A stretch of 64,000 bases of DNA, from contig NZ_WUEY01000011.1 of the NCBI RefSeq assembly GCF_010668395.1, positions 158,349-222,348 on the forward strand. Reading direction: 5' to 3'. Position 1 is the stretch's first letter; every line of letters starts with the position of its first letter. The translations under genes and the position numbers were made by a program. This stretch comes from Martinezella lusitana. GTDB lineage: Bacteria; Pseudomonadota; Alphaproteobacteria; Rhizobiales; Rhizobiaceae. Under the pieces are notes generated by a model, which saw only the letters and a program-made list of their open reading frames with translations, did not search any database and was not told the DNA's origin. Positions 52,065 through 60,877 of this stretch are shown piece by piece.

Positions 52065-53378
52065 ATGACCGATACGCCAAAGACTGGGTCGGGATCGCCC
52101 AAGCTGACCAAGCTTGCCGGAGGACGGCAAAGGCTGCCCGATGTCACCGGCACCAATCTCGAACATTCCCGTATTTTCAACCGCCGCCTCATCTTCGAGG
52201 CACTGTACCAATCCGGCCCGCTCAGCCGGATCGACATCGCCAAGCGGGTCGGGCTGACGCCGCAGACCGTCTCGGGTATCACCCGGGAACTGCTGGACCA
52301 GCAGTTCATTATCGAGACCGGCCGCTCGCAGGGCCAGCGCGGTCAGCCGCAGATCTATCTGGGACCCAACCCGATCGCGGGCTTCTCCATCGGCATCCAT
52401 CTCGATCGCAACCGCGTCGTCATGGTGGTGTGCAACCTGCTGCTCGACGTCATCGGCCGGAAAACCTGGACGGGCGACACCCGCGATCCGGATTCGACAC
52501 TGAAGACCATTGCCGTCCTTACCGATGTCCTGATCGACGAGGCATACGTGCCGCGCGACAAGATCTGGAGCATCGGCCTGGTCCTGCCGACGCTCGATGA
52601 CGACATCTACGACTTCGCCACCAAGCAGCCGGGATGGGATGCCTGGGCGAATGTCCCGGTCGCCCAGCGCCTGAAAGATCTGTGCGGGCTGACCGTCCTC
52701 GTCGAAAACGATGCGACCGCCGCTGCCATCGGCGAGCATTTCGCACGCAGCGACAAGGACAAGCGCAACTTCGCCCATCTCTATATCGGGTACGGCGTCG
52801 GTGCCGGCATGATCATCGACGGCATGCCCTTGAAGGGCGTCTGGGGCAATGCCGGCGAGCTCGGGTTGCTGCCCTTTCAACCCCGGCGAATGCGTGAAGA
52901 CGGCGAGCCGCCGATCATTGATTCCGTTCTCTCGCTCAGCGGTATTGCTAAAGCACTCGACTGGACGATCGAGGATGCCGACGCGGCCGCGGCCGACGTT
53001 TCCATCCTTGCCGATCTCCATAGCCAGCGCGACCCGCGGCTTTCCGAGTGGATGGAGGAAGCCGGCCTTTGTCTGCGCTTTCTCACGGCCATCCTCGAAA
53101 GCACGATCGACCCCGAATTCATTACGGTCGGCGGCTCGCTGCCGCCCTCGATCGTCACGGCCCTGGTGGAACGGGCCTATCCGCTGCATCGCTCGCTCAG
53201 CGAACGCAAGGACAGGCTCTCGCCCCGGCTCGTCGTCGGCCAGCTGACCGACGATGCACCGGTTATCGGCGCGGCCAGCCTCCCCATCTTTGTCAACACG
53301 AACCCGAACTTCCGGCATCTCTACATTCGCCAGCTCGGTGACGAACAACGCCCCTTCGAGCAACCGACAAGGGGTTAA
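52065..53378 (+). CDS. ROK-family transcription repressor
   Basis: The protein has 437 residues and starts 11 bp after the ATPase stop. An N-terminal winged helix (IFEALYQSGPLSRIDIAKRVGLTPQTVSGITRELLDQQFI) precedes a ROK sugar-binding domain (VENDATAAAIGEHF, LYIGYGVGAGMIIDG). The CxCGxxGCxE zinc motif is missing (GNAGELGLLPFQPRRM in its place). It resembles NagC/XylR-type repressors at the end of rhizobial sugar operons and probably binds the inverted repeats at 44939-45046 until the sugar is present. Confidence 0.9.
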   Translation: MTDTPKTGSGSPKLTKLAGGRQRLPDVTGTNLEHSRIFNRRLIFEALYQSGPLSRIDIAKRVGLTPQTVSGITRELLDQQFIIETGRSQGQRGQPQIYLGPNPIAGFSIGIHLDRNRVVMVVCNLLLDVIGRKTWTGDTRDPDSTLKTIAVLTDVLIDEAYVPRDKIWSIGLVLPTLDDDIYDFATKQPGWDAWANVPVAQRLKDLCGLTVLVENDATAAAIGEHFARSDKDKRNFAHLYIGYGVGAGMIIDGMPLKGVWGNAGELGLLPFQPRRMREDGEPPIIDSVLSLSGIAKALDWTIEDADAAAADVSILADLHSQRDPRLSEWMEEAGLCLRFLTAILESTIDPEFITVGGSLPPSIVTALVERAYPLHRSLSERKDRLSPRLVVGQLTDDAPVIGAASLPIFVNTNPNFRHLYIRQLGDEQRPFEQPTRG

Positions 53379-53733
53379 AAGGTTCGGTTTCCCATCCCGG
53401 TTCAGCGCCTTCGGAATAATCGCCAAGTGTGAGCCGGCCGATCGGGAGCAGCACCGATTACCGGCTCTCCAAACTTTTGGCGCTCGCCGCTTCATCGCCT
53501 CACGGCCAAGCCGCATGATGCGCGCGGTCGGTATAACAGCGTCCATAACAAGTGTACGCCCGTTCAGATTTCGGAAAACGCCTACAACTGGCAGCACTCT
53601 CCGGTTAATTGCGGGATCTGGACTTTTGCCTGCGATCACATCGCGTTGTCGCGGGCGCAAATTCGGATTCACGGTTTCTGCGCGGCGTGTATTCGCCGCT
53701 TGATCGCAAAGACAGTATCGAGGAAGCAGATTG
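53379..53733. other. Intergenic gap before the LprI-type genes
   Basis: This 355-bp gap holds no supported gene. No strong hairpin or repeat was found after the ROK gene. GAGGAAG just before 53734 is the ribosome site of the next gene. Promoter elements are not obvious. Confidence 0.4.
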
Positions 53734-54579
53734 ATGTTTAGCATTCGACTACCCACCCTCCCGCGCTTTGCGATGACTGCCCTGATCGCGGGCTTCGGAG
53801 TGGGCCTAGCGGCGCCGGCCTGGGCGATCGACTGCAGCAAGGCAAGCGACCCCATCGACAAGAGAATCTGCGGCAATGCGGGCCTCAAGGCGGCGGATGC
53901 AGCCATGGGCAAAGCCTATAGCGCGCTGATCAAGACCGCGCCGGATGCCGACGTCCGTTCGATGCTCGTCAACAGCCAGCGTCGCTGGATCGCCGCTCGC
54001 AACGAAGGATTGAATACCAATTCGGAAGGAGCGCCGCTGCCGGTCGGCGAACTGCGAAAGGCAATCGACGAACGAACCAAACGCTTGGACGATCGCTCCG
54101 GCAAAGGGCTGGTCGCTCAAGCGGAAGCCCAGCGCCGCTTCCTGGCAAAATATACCGGCGGCGCCTTTTCCGGCTTCGACACGAGCTGCGAGTTCATTCC
54201 CAACGACCGGGATCAAACGAGCTTCTCCTATCAGTGCTTCGGCGCAATGCACGTTCAGAACAAGGCGCGGCTTTGCAGCGCCAACACGGAATGGGCCACA
54301 TGGTCTCTCTCGGAGGACTACGGTGTTAGCGCCATCGAGGGCGATACCGCCAAACTAACGGCAGTGTGCAACGATCAGTCCGGCAATATCTGCGGCAAGG
54401 ACAAGGATGCGGGCGCAGAATCCGCCTGGTCGCGCAATCCTGAAAAAGACGGTCAGTTCCCTTCGGCCAAGACAGGCCTTCCCAAGCTGGATGTCGAAGG
54501 CATTTGGCCTCTGGAGGAGAGCGATGCCACATGGTTCGATCAATGCCTTACCAGTCCGAGCTATCCGCCGGCGCAGTAA
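53734..54579 (+). CDS. Secreted LprI-type (DUF1311) protein
   Basis: The protein has 281 residues from the ATG at 53734 (GAGGAAG upstream; a TTG precedes it). A signal peptide (MTALIAGFGVGLAAPAWA) is followed by the DUF1311 motif: IDCSKASDPIDKRICGNAGLKAADAAMGKAYSAL, then SQRRWIAARN. The C-terminal 150 residues contain several Cys and no recognised domain. LprI proteins inhibit lysozyme in Mycobacterium; that role cannot be assumed here. It is the first of three DUF1311-type genes within 2.5 kb. Confidence 0.85.
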   Translation: MFSIRLPTLPRFAMTALIAGFGVGLAAPAWAIDCSKASDPIDKRICGNAGLKAADAAMGKAYSALIKTAPDADVRSMLVNSQRRWIAARNEGLNTNSEGAPLPVGELRKAIDERTKRLDDRSGKGLVAQAEAQRRFLAKYTGGAFSGFDTSCEFIPNDRDQTSFSYQCFGAMHVQNKARLCSANTEWATWSLSEDYGVSAIEGDTAKLTAVCNDQSGNICGKDKDAGAESAWSRNPEKDGQFPSAKTGLPKLDVEGIWPLEESDATWFDQCLTSPSYPPAQ

Positions 54580-54604
54580 CGGGCCTATTCCGAGGACAGA
54601 ACAT

Positions 54605-55024
54605 ATGACCAGTCACCCAGCATTCTCATTCAGGGCCGGCGCATGTCGCATCCTTGTCGTCGGCCTCGGATTCGGCACCCTGCTTGTACCCGGCCTGCTC
54701 GCGACGTCGACCATTGCCATCGGCGCCGGCTTTGATTGCAGGCTTGCCAAGAGCCGCGTGGAAAAGCTGATTTGCGCAGATCCGGGCCTTTCCAAGCTGG
54801 ACGGCGAGATGAACATATTGTTCGACAAGATCCAGGGCGAGACAGCCGGGCACGATGGCGAGACGGGAAAGGTCGTCGATCCGGTCGGCAAGGAGCAAAC
54901 CCTTTGGCGCACGACGGTGCGCGACAAATGCAAGGACACCGCCTGCCTCAAAACGGCCTACAAAACCCGTTTGTCCGCCATGCGAAAGAACTGGGCCGAG
55001 GCTCTGGATCCCGCCGATCAATGA
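54605..55024 (+). CDS. Small secreted LprI-type (DUF1311) protein
   Basis: The protein has 139 residues from the ATG at 54605, 25 bp after the previous gene; probably one operon. A signal peptide or anchor (ILVVGLGFGTLLVPGLLATSTIA) precedes a compact DUF1311 unit: FDCRLAKSRVEKLICADPGLSKLDGEMNILFDKI, then EQTLWRTTVRDKCKDTACLKTAYKTRL. The four Cys are placed as in the family and probably form disulfides. Confidence 0.82.
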   Translation: MTSHPAFSFRAGACRILVVGLGFGTLLVPGLLATSTIAIGAGFDCRLAKSRVEKLICADPGLSKLDGEMNILFDKIQGETAGHDGETGKVVDPVGKEQTLWRTTVRDKCKDTACLKTAYKTRLSAMRKNWAEALDPADQ

Positions 55025-55170
55025 GGATTCTTCGATCTGCCGCAAGGCTGCGTGGCGGGTCCGGTCCGGTCTTCCTCCGCGCGGCGATAAAGAGGCTATC
55101 CGCTTCCGGAACTTGAACCGATCCGCCAGCAGAGCGACCTGACGGATCGATAGCGGAATGACCGTGTTCT

Positions 55171-56259
55171 CTACCGGGACAGCCGGCTTTCCAACTCCGC
55201 GGCGCGCTTGGCCGTCGTTTCCACGGAGCAGTCATCGGAAACGATCAATGCGGCGGTGCCGCTATTCTTGTCGACCTCGCACTGCTTGTCGCGCTCACCG
55301 ATCCAGCCTCTCTGCTCGTCGCGCAATTGCGCCGCAGCAGCCTTGTCCAGCCTCGAGCGCAGTGCACGGTAGACGTCATTGAGGCGACCGTCCTGATACT
55401 TGTACTCCGAGGCGGCGCAATTCCGCATGGCGATGGTGACGCCACCGGATTTATCCAGGCAGGACTTGTAGGACGGGCGAATGCCGTCCGGCTGCTTGCC
55501 GCTCTCAGCCGGCTTCGACGCCTGCGCCTCGGCTTCACCGGCGGAGGCCTTCTCGTCGGCCCGCCGATAGACCCGGGAAAAGCTGACATTGATCCCGCCG
55601 CACATGTGATTGTCGCCGACCACGAGATAGCGTCCGAGCTGGCTCAGCTTGACCTGGCATACGCCGGGAGAGGACTTGTCCTGATAGGGGAGCAGCTTTT
55701 CGTCTTTCCCCTCCCCGTCCGACTCGTATCCGAATTTCGCCTGGGCCTGTGCGCCATCGATGAGGGCGGCGAACTGCCCACCCTGCTCACCGTTGCCGAA
55801 TTGCAGGTTGGCCTCGGCATCGATGCGGACCTTGTCCTTCTGCTGCTTTGCCGTGATCCTCGTCTCACTGTCGCCCCAGCGTCCGACCCAGTCGGGGGCA
55901 GGCGATTTTTCAGCCAATCGGTCCAGTGGCAGCCAGCCTGCCGTTTCATCGTTGTCGGGGCGCTTCGCCGGGCTGTGATATTCGGCACAAGCCTTGTTCC
56001 CATCCACCCGGCTGACGATCACCTGATCACCCGGCAGCAGGAACGCACCTTTCTTGCAGACAACGGATCGCGCGGGGCATTGGAATTCGACCTTGTCGCC
56101 CGGCTGGACTTCATAGAGGCGCGCCGCCAGCGGATCGTCATCCACGGCATCGAAGCCGAAGCAGTCCTTTTTCTGCTCCGCGGCGTTGACGACAACGGGA
56201 ATAGACACCGCCAAAGCCGCAAGTGTCAGACGGCTAAAGGTGCCAAGCCAAAAACTCAT
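55171..56259 (-). CDS. Secreted two-domain protein ending in an LprI-type (DUF1311) domain
   Basis: The protein has 362 residues from the ATG at 56259 (AAGGAT 7 bp upstream; the frame is open to 56292). A signal peptide (LTLAALAVSIPVVVNAA) is followed by an SH3-like part (VQPGDKVEFQCPARSVVCKKGAFLLPGDQVIV and AGWLPLDRL), a middle domain (WVGRWGDSETRITAKQ to VGDNHMCGGINVSFSRVY), a polar linker rich in Ala/Glu/Lys and a C-terminal DUF1311 unit (SCLDKSGGVTIAMRNCAASEYKYQDGRLNDVYRAL, then RGWIGERDKQC). It is convergent with the other two LprI-type genes. Confidence 0.85.
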   Translation of the reverse strand: MSFWLGTFSRLTLAALAVSIPVVVNAAEQKKDCFGFDAVDDDPLAARLYEVQPGDKVEFQCPARSVVCKKGAFLLPGDQVIVSRVDGNKACAEYHSPAKRPDNDETAGWLPLDRLAEKSPAPDWVGRWGDSETRITAKQQKDKVRIDAEANLQFGNGEQGGQFAALIDGAQAQAKFGYESDGEGKDEKLLPYQDKSSPGVCQVKLSQLGRYLVVGDNHMCGGINVSFSRVYRRADEKASAGEAEAQASKPAESGKQPDGIRPSYKSCLDKSGGVTIAMRNCAASEYKYQDGRLNDVYRALRSRLDKAAAAQLRDEQRGWIGERDKQCEVDKNSGTAALIVSDDCSVETTAKRAAELESRLSR

Positions 56260-56263
56260 GCTG

Positions 56264-56392
56264 TTATCCTTCCAATGAGACGGTGCTTTCAAAGCCGATA
56301 GAGTCTCCGGGGTGGAGAATCTCCTTCAGCTCATCCCCGAAATACGGATCGCTACGGATGTCGATCAGGGCAACCGCGCAAGCGGGCCGCAT
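56264..56392 (-). CDS. Possible small ORF overlapping a hairpin
   Basis: A 42-residue frame runs from an ATG at 56392 to a TAA 4 bp before the start of the LprI-type gene at 56259. It reads like coding sequence in part (VALIDIRSDPYFGDELKEI, then HPGDSIGFESTVSLEG). The ATG falls inside one arm of the 15-bp hairpin at 56378-56416, so translation would be hindered. It could be a leader peptide, a gene remnant or chance. No family recognised. Confidence 0.3.
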   Translation of the reverse strand: MRPACAVALIDIRSDPYFGDELKEILHPGDSIGFESTVSLEG

Positions 56393-56416
56393 CCGTCATG
56401 AATGCGGCCCGCTTGC
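56378..56416. terminator. 15-bp perfect inverted repeat upstream of the LprI-type gene
   Basis: GCAAGCGGGCCGCAT (56378-56392) and ATGCGGCCCGCTTGC (56402-56416) form a perfect stem with a 9-nt loop. No clear gene ends just before it on either strand, and it lies about 120 bp upstream of the minus-strand gene at 56259. It may be a terminator left from a lost gene or a 5-prime leader structure. Confidence 0.45.
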
Positions 56417-56838
56417 AATGGCAGTTCGTCCGCAGCTCTACGCCACTCAGGAATTGCTGACCAGAAGCCGGTACACGCTTTGATAAATATAGACGCATGT
56501 GCACTTCTGCCGGACGCAAAGATATCGGCGCGTCGAACGCAGTCTGATAAGCGTCTTCGGCCCTGGGCGGCGGCCCGGTGTGACGAGCGTGGCGACGGGG
56601 CATGTCGGATTTGCGTTCCGAACGAAGGCCGGTCGCTCCAGGCCCGGCCTGAAACCGGGGCTTCGCACGCCGATGGCAGGCGGCCTCAGGGATGCATAGA
56701 GCTCCGGGCGCAGGTCTGCGGCTGAGACACGAGGAGGGGGACAGACACCTGTACATCCGGCGACGAGGCGCATTGCACCCTTGGATCGTCGGCGATTTTT
56801 ACCCCGCTGGCCCTTCCCCCATCCGGAAAGAATTTACG
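56417..56838. other. Gene-free stretch before the DUF4424 gene
   Basis: These 422 bp carry short frames on both strands with Arg/Pro-rich shadow-like composition and no ribosome sites. I see no supported gene, promoter or repeat. GGAAAG at about 56824 is the ribosome site of the following gene. Confidence 0.4.
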
Positions 56839-57867
56839 ATGCGCATTCATCTATTTGCCTGTGTTGGCCTGACGCTTTTGTCCATGCCGGCCCTTGCCGA
56901 CGACAGTTCGGCGACGCTCGGAACCGGAGGTCTCGTCCTTCAGAAGACGGACAAGATCGCCCTCGTTTCGGAGGACTTGTACCTGTCGCCCACGGGCGTG
57001 CGCATCTCCTATCGCTTTCACAACCTGACGAACGCCGACTACGCCACGACCATCGCCTTTCCGATGCCCGACTTCCCGGGCGGGGGTTCGAACTCCACGA
57101 CTGTGGTTCCGGATCCAGCGAGCGACAACTTCATGAAGTTTCAAACCGTCGTGGCTGGCAAGCCGGTCGCCTCGCAGCTCGAGCAGCGCGCCTTCATCAC
57201 GGAGGAGGGCAAGCCGGACGTCGAGATCACCGAAAAGCTGCGGGCGCTGCACATTCCGCTTGTCCCGACCGTCGAGGCCACGCAGGCGGCAATCGGGCGC
57301 CTGACGAACGAGCAGCGCAAGAGCCTAGCGGATGCCGATATCGTCGACCCCGGCGAGGAAAGCGACTATACGGGCCAGCCCGTACCGCTCTACCCCCTTT
57401 GGACCCTGAGATCCAAATACTGGCGCGACCAGACCTTTCCTGCGGGGAAAGACGTCACGGTTCAGCAGACCTATGTGCCCGTCGTCGGCAGCCTCTCCAG
57501 CCTATCGCTCGGCTCTCCGGACATGGATCCGGACAGCCTGAAGGCCTACCAGGAAAAATTCTGCACGGACGCAAGCTTTCTCAAGGCCGCCGGCGCGCTT
57601 TACAAAAGAGCCGCTGACGACAATGCGAAGACCTTCCAGTCCTTCGAGCAGTATTTGTCCTACGTCATCATGTCCGGCGGCAACTGGGCAGGACCGATCG
57701 GCAGTTTCAAGCTGGTCGTGGACAAGGGAGACCCGAAGACGCTGGTCTCTTTCTGCGGCAATGGCGTGAAGAAGATCGGCCCGACGCAGTTTGAAATGGA
57801 CATCAGGAACTACACGCCTGACCGCGACATCGACGTCCTGCTTCTGCGGACCGTGCCGGTTCAATGA
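56839..57867 (+). CDS. Secreted DUF4424 protein
   Basis: The protein has 342 residues from the ATG at 56839; the frame is open from 56692 but lacks a signal there. A signal peptide (LFACVGLTLLSMPALA) is followed by the DUF4424 pattern: DDSSATLGTGGLVLQKTDKIALVSEDLYLS, VRISYRFHNLTNADYATTIAFPMP, then YWRDQTFPAGKDVTVQQTYVP and a C-terminal part with NWAGPIGSFKLVVDKGDP. The family function is unknown. The next gene lies 68 bp downstream on the same strand. Confidence 0.85.
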   Translation: MRIHLFACVGLTLLSMPALADDSSATLGTGGLVLQKTDKIALVSEDLYLSPTGVRISYRFHNLTNADYATTIAFPMPDFPGGGSNSTTVVPDPASDNFMKFQTVVAGKPVASQLEQRAFITEEGKPDVEITEKLRALHIPLVPTVEATQAAIGRLTNEQRKSLADADIVDPGEESDYTGQPVPLYPLWTLRSKYWRDQTFPAGKDVTVQQTYVPVVGSLSSLSLGSPDMDPDSLKAYQEKFCTDASFLKAAGALYKRAADDNAKTFQSFEQYLSYVIMSGGNWAGPIGSFKLVVDKGDPKTLVSFCGNGVKKIGPTQFEMDIRNYTPDRDIDVLLLRTVPVQ

Positions 57868-57935
57868 CCGCGCTTTCTCCAAAAGATCCAGTTCACGCCG
57901 AATAGACCATCGACATCCCCCGGAGCTCTTCCCCC

Positions 57936-59801
57936 ATGAACTTCGCCTCGAGACCTTCTTCCAGCAAAGCACTCCTTGCGCTGGCTCTGCTGTTTGCCGT
58001 TTCCGGACCGGTCTGCACCCAGCCGGCCCTGGCCCAGACATCGGCTCAAGTGGAGCTGGATGGTTCGGATTCGATCGAGGGAAACCTCAACATATGGGAG
58101 CGACGACTCACCCAGGAAGGGCTCATCCTTCTCGGCTACTACAACGGCTTTGCCGACGGCTCTTTCGGCCCGAGCGGCCGCAACGCCATCGCGAGCTACC
58201 AGCGTGATCACAACAGGCCTGCCACCGGCAAGCTTTCGGCTCGGGACGCCCTGGAGCTGGGAGGAACGGCGCTCGACCTGCGCAAACAGCTGCAATGGCG
58301 CTCGCTCGACAATTCCATCGCGGGAATGACGATCTCCTATCCCGCCGGCCTGCTGACGCAACGGAAGGACAATACGCTCGGCGGCGAAAACCTGCAGACA
58401 GAGGATGGGGCGATCTCGTTGAAGACGGCCCGCTTTGCCAATAGCGGCCCAAGCCAGCTCGATACGCTCTATCAGAACCTCCTGAACGAGCAAGGCAGTA
58501 CGATCACCTACCAGCTCAAGCGGTCGAGCTGGTTCATCGTCTCCGGCAACGCCGGCGATCGTAAGTTTTATTCTCGTTTCGAGCAGAGGGGCAACGAGAT
58601 CCGGGGCTACGATCTCAGCTGGAATGCCGACAAGAACAGCAAGGTCGTGGAAAATATTTCGGTGTTGATCTCCAACGGCTTCTATCCGTTCGGGGAAAAT
58701 CCGTCCGACGGCGATCCGAGCTATCCGACATTGGCGAAACTTGCCGACATGGCGGGCGCCGGCGGACAAGACTCCTCCCCGAATGGAAGCGGCTCAGGCA
58801 ACACCCCTCAGGCGCAACCCCAGCAAAGCAATGGTCCTGCCGATACGCAGACGGCACAGTCCGGCGACAAGGACGACGGGCTTACCGAACAGAAGGACGG
58901 AGCGCTGCCGCCGCCCTCCGACGGCTCGCTCGTGACATCGGACGGCAAGGGACTGCGCTTCGTCTACCATTATTTCCCGCCGGAAGATCCGAAGCTGAAC
59001 TATGCCTACAAGTGGGCCGCCGACACCCACCTGTTCCTGAACATTCCCGAGATCGACGGGCTCGACGGGCTTTTCGTAACGCCGCGCCCGCTGCACTACG
59101 TCACCCGGCAGTGCAATACGATCAACGCGTTCTATGACAGGAAGAACGGCGCGGTCTTTCTCTGTTACGAGATGATCGACAGTCTGTTGCAGATGGGTGA
59201 GGCTCTTTCAAAAGGCGCATCCGATCCGAAGGCTTTGACGGTCGAATTCGTTCAGGACAATCTCCGCTTCATCCTGCTGCACGAATCCGGACATGCCTTG
59301 ATCGATCTGCTGGACCTTCCCGCCGTCGGCCGCGAGGAGGATTCCGTCGACCAGCTCGCGGCGGTGCTGCTGCTGTCGCATGTCGACGACCGGGAAACCA
59401 AGAACGACATCGCGCGCGTTCTTCAGCTGGCCTCCGTCTGGTTCAAGGTCAACAGCCAATCGTCGAGCGCCCCGGATGTGGCATCTTTCGCCGACGAGCA
59501 TTCGCTCGATGCGCAGCGCTACTTCAACCTCCTCTGCATGGTCTATGGGCTTGATCCCGAGAGCAATGGTGCAATCGTAGAGAACGGTATGCTGCCGAAG
59601 GAACGAGCGGCCCGCTGCCCGGAGGAGGCGTCCAAGATCAATCGCTCCTGGGCGCGGCTGATACTGCCGCACTTCTCGCCACGCTTCCAGCCGAAGTCTG
59701 ACGATAGCGGGGCCAGCCAGCAGACCACGGCAACCCAGCAGCCGGCCGCAGGCGACAATCCGCTCGAATGGGACAAGAAATCCAATCCCTTCGCCAAGTA
59801 G
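57936..59801 (+). CDS. Secreted DUF4344-type putative metallopeptidase with peptidoglycan-binding-like N-terminus
   Basis: The protein has 621 residues with a signal peptide ending near residue 33 (TQPALA-Q). Residues 45-95 look like a PG-binding helix bundle (IWERRLTQEGLILLGYYNGFADGSFGPSGRNAIASYQRDH). A middle domain and a Gln/Ser/Pro-rich linker (about 275-325) follow. The C-terminal DUF4344 domain holds the zinc motif ILLHESGHALIDLLDLP and, after it, EEDSVDQLAAVLLL, the usual third-ligand region. This suggests a wall-bound zinc protease; activity is not proven. CGGAG precedes the ATG. Confidence 0.85.
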   Translation: MNFASRPSSSKALLALALLFAVSGPVCTQPALAQTSAQVELDGSDSIEGNLNIWERRLTQEGLILLGYYNGFADGSFGPSGRNAIASYQRDHNRPATGKLSARDALELGGTALDLRKQLQWRSLDNSIAGMTISYPAGLLTQRKDNTLGGENLQTEDGAISLKTARFANSGPSQLDTLYQNLLNEQGSTITYQLKRSSWFIVSGNAGDRKFYSRFEQRGNEIRGYDLSWNADKNSKVVENISVLISNGFYPFGENPSDGDPSYPTLAKLADMAGAGGQDSSPNGSGSGNTPQAQPQQSNGPADTQTAQSGDKDDGLTEQKDGALPPPSDGSLVTSDGKGLRFVYHYFPPEDPKLNYAYKWAADTHLFLNIPEIDGLDGLFVTPRPLHYVTRQCNTINAFYDRKNGAVFLCYEMIDSLLQMGEALSKGASDPKALTVEFVQDNLRFILLHESGHALIDLLDLPAVGREEDSVDQLAAVLLLSHVDDRETKNDIARVLQLASVWFKVNSQSSSAPDVASFADEHSLDAQRYFNLLCMVYGLDPESNGAIVENGMLPKERAARCPEEASKINRSWARLILPHFSPRFQPKSDDSGASQQTTATQQPAAGDNPLEWDKKSNPFAK

Positions 59802-59816
59802 ATACCGATTGCCTCG

Positions 59817-59865
59817 CGGCCTTTTGCGGTGACGCCTCCTCTTTCGGGCGGATCACAAAAGGCCG
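59817..59865. terminator. Bidirectional terminator after the DUF4344 gene
   Basis: CGGCCTTTTG (59817-59826) and CAAAAGGCCG (59856-59865) form a perfect 10-bp stem whose A and T runs give U-rich ends in both directions. It sits between convergent gene ends at 59801 and 59875. Confidence 0.7.
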
Positions 59866-59874
59866 TCAGCCCCT

Positions 59875-60744
59875 CTACTCCGACTTATGCCATTTCGACC
59901 GTTCGCAGACGGCGCCGTAGCCCGAAACGGTCGGCGTTCCGTCTCCAAAGCTGATGACGCCCAGCTCCATGTCGCCCTTGCGGTAGTAGTAACTGCAATA
60001 GGCGAAGCCGGTGCCGGCGCAATCGGTCGTTTCCACGATCCCCATCTTGCGAATGCTGTCGCCGAAGGGATCCGGATAGGATGGCGGCGGGCTTTGAAAC
60101 GGCTCCCATCCCCTGGCAATGATTGCCTGGCGAGCGTCGGTTATGGGTTTGCCGTAAACATTCGGCACCACTGCCGCGCCATCGCAAACCTGCTCCTCGG
60201 CCGCCAGCGGCTTCACCTCCACATTCCGATCTCCCTCGAGCCAGATCTCTCCGACCGGCATCGAAACAAGATCACCGTCGAGAATGCGCAGATGGTCCTT
60301 GATCGCAGTGATCTTGCCGATCGACAGCTTGCTGCTCTTCTCGGCATAAACGAGCGCCAGCAATTGCGAGCCGTCAAAGACCGCGACATTGCCCTCGCTG
60401 ATGTCGCAGGCCGAACCGGTCGCCTGTTCGAACTCTCCCGCAAAGCTGACGGCATCATAGGATCCCAATTTCGCCTCGCCTGTCACGCCCCATCCCAGGG
60501 CGGCGGTAATCTTGCCGCCCTTGCTTTTCAGCTCGGGCAGCACGCCGCATGTTGCGTCGGAAGCCGGTTGCGGCGCCTTCGGCAGCTTCTGAAGGCGCGT
60601 GATCTTCAAGCCCGGCACTTCGGATTTCAATGCGATCTCCGCGCTCGCGCCGACAGGCGATACGAGCGAGCCGACGGCGGTCAGGACCAAAGCCAGGAGA
60701 ACGAGACGGATTGATCTTGCGGAACGGTACAGAGGTGCAAACAT
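59875..60744 (-). CDS. Secreted protein with a PASTA-like segment
   Basis: The protein has 289 residues from the ATG at 60744; the open frame upstream to 61173 is antisense to other coding sequence. A signal peptide (LVLLALVLTAVGSLVSPVGASA) is followed by about 170 residues of uncharacterised beta-rich sequence and then VVPNVYGKPITDARQAIIARGWEPF, which resembles a PASTA repeat (peptidoglycan or beta-lactam sensing). The C-terminal part has three Cys and FAYCSYYYRKGDMELGVISFG. No named family recognised. Confidence 0.75.
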   Translation of the reverse strand: MFAPLYRSARSIRLVLLALVLTAVGSLVSPVGASAEIALKSEVPGLKITRLQKLPKAPQPASDATCGVLPELKSKGGKITAALGWGVTGEAKLGSYDAVSFAGEFEQATGSACDISEGNVAVFDGSQLLALVYAEKSSKLSIGKITAIKDHLRILDGDLVSMPVGEIWLEGDRNVEVKPLAAEEQVCDGAAVVPNVYGKPITDARQAIIARGWEPFQSPPPSYPDPFGDSIRKMGIVETTDCAGTGFAYCSYYYRKGDMELGVISFGDGTPTVSGYGAVCERSKWHKSE

Positions 60745-60877
60745 GAATAGACGATACCTATGACTTGATACTTCAGTGACCCTTGTCGACGGCTGACCGC
60801 CCTTGGAGGCATGCCAGTCGCCGAGCCGGCCTCGTTCCCGCATCTCGGTCGCACAAGACGCAGGCTGGCCTGTCGAA

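Noticed and set aside
56447..56773. 108-residue minus-strand frame ending before the 15-bp hairpin
   Set aside because: Arg/Pro-rich composition, no ribosome site and no family resemblance; a convincing gene is lacking.
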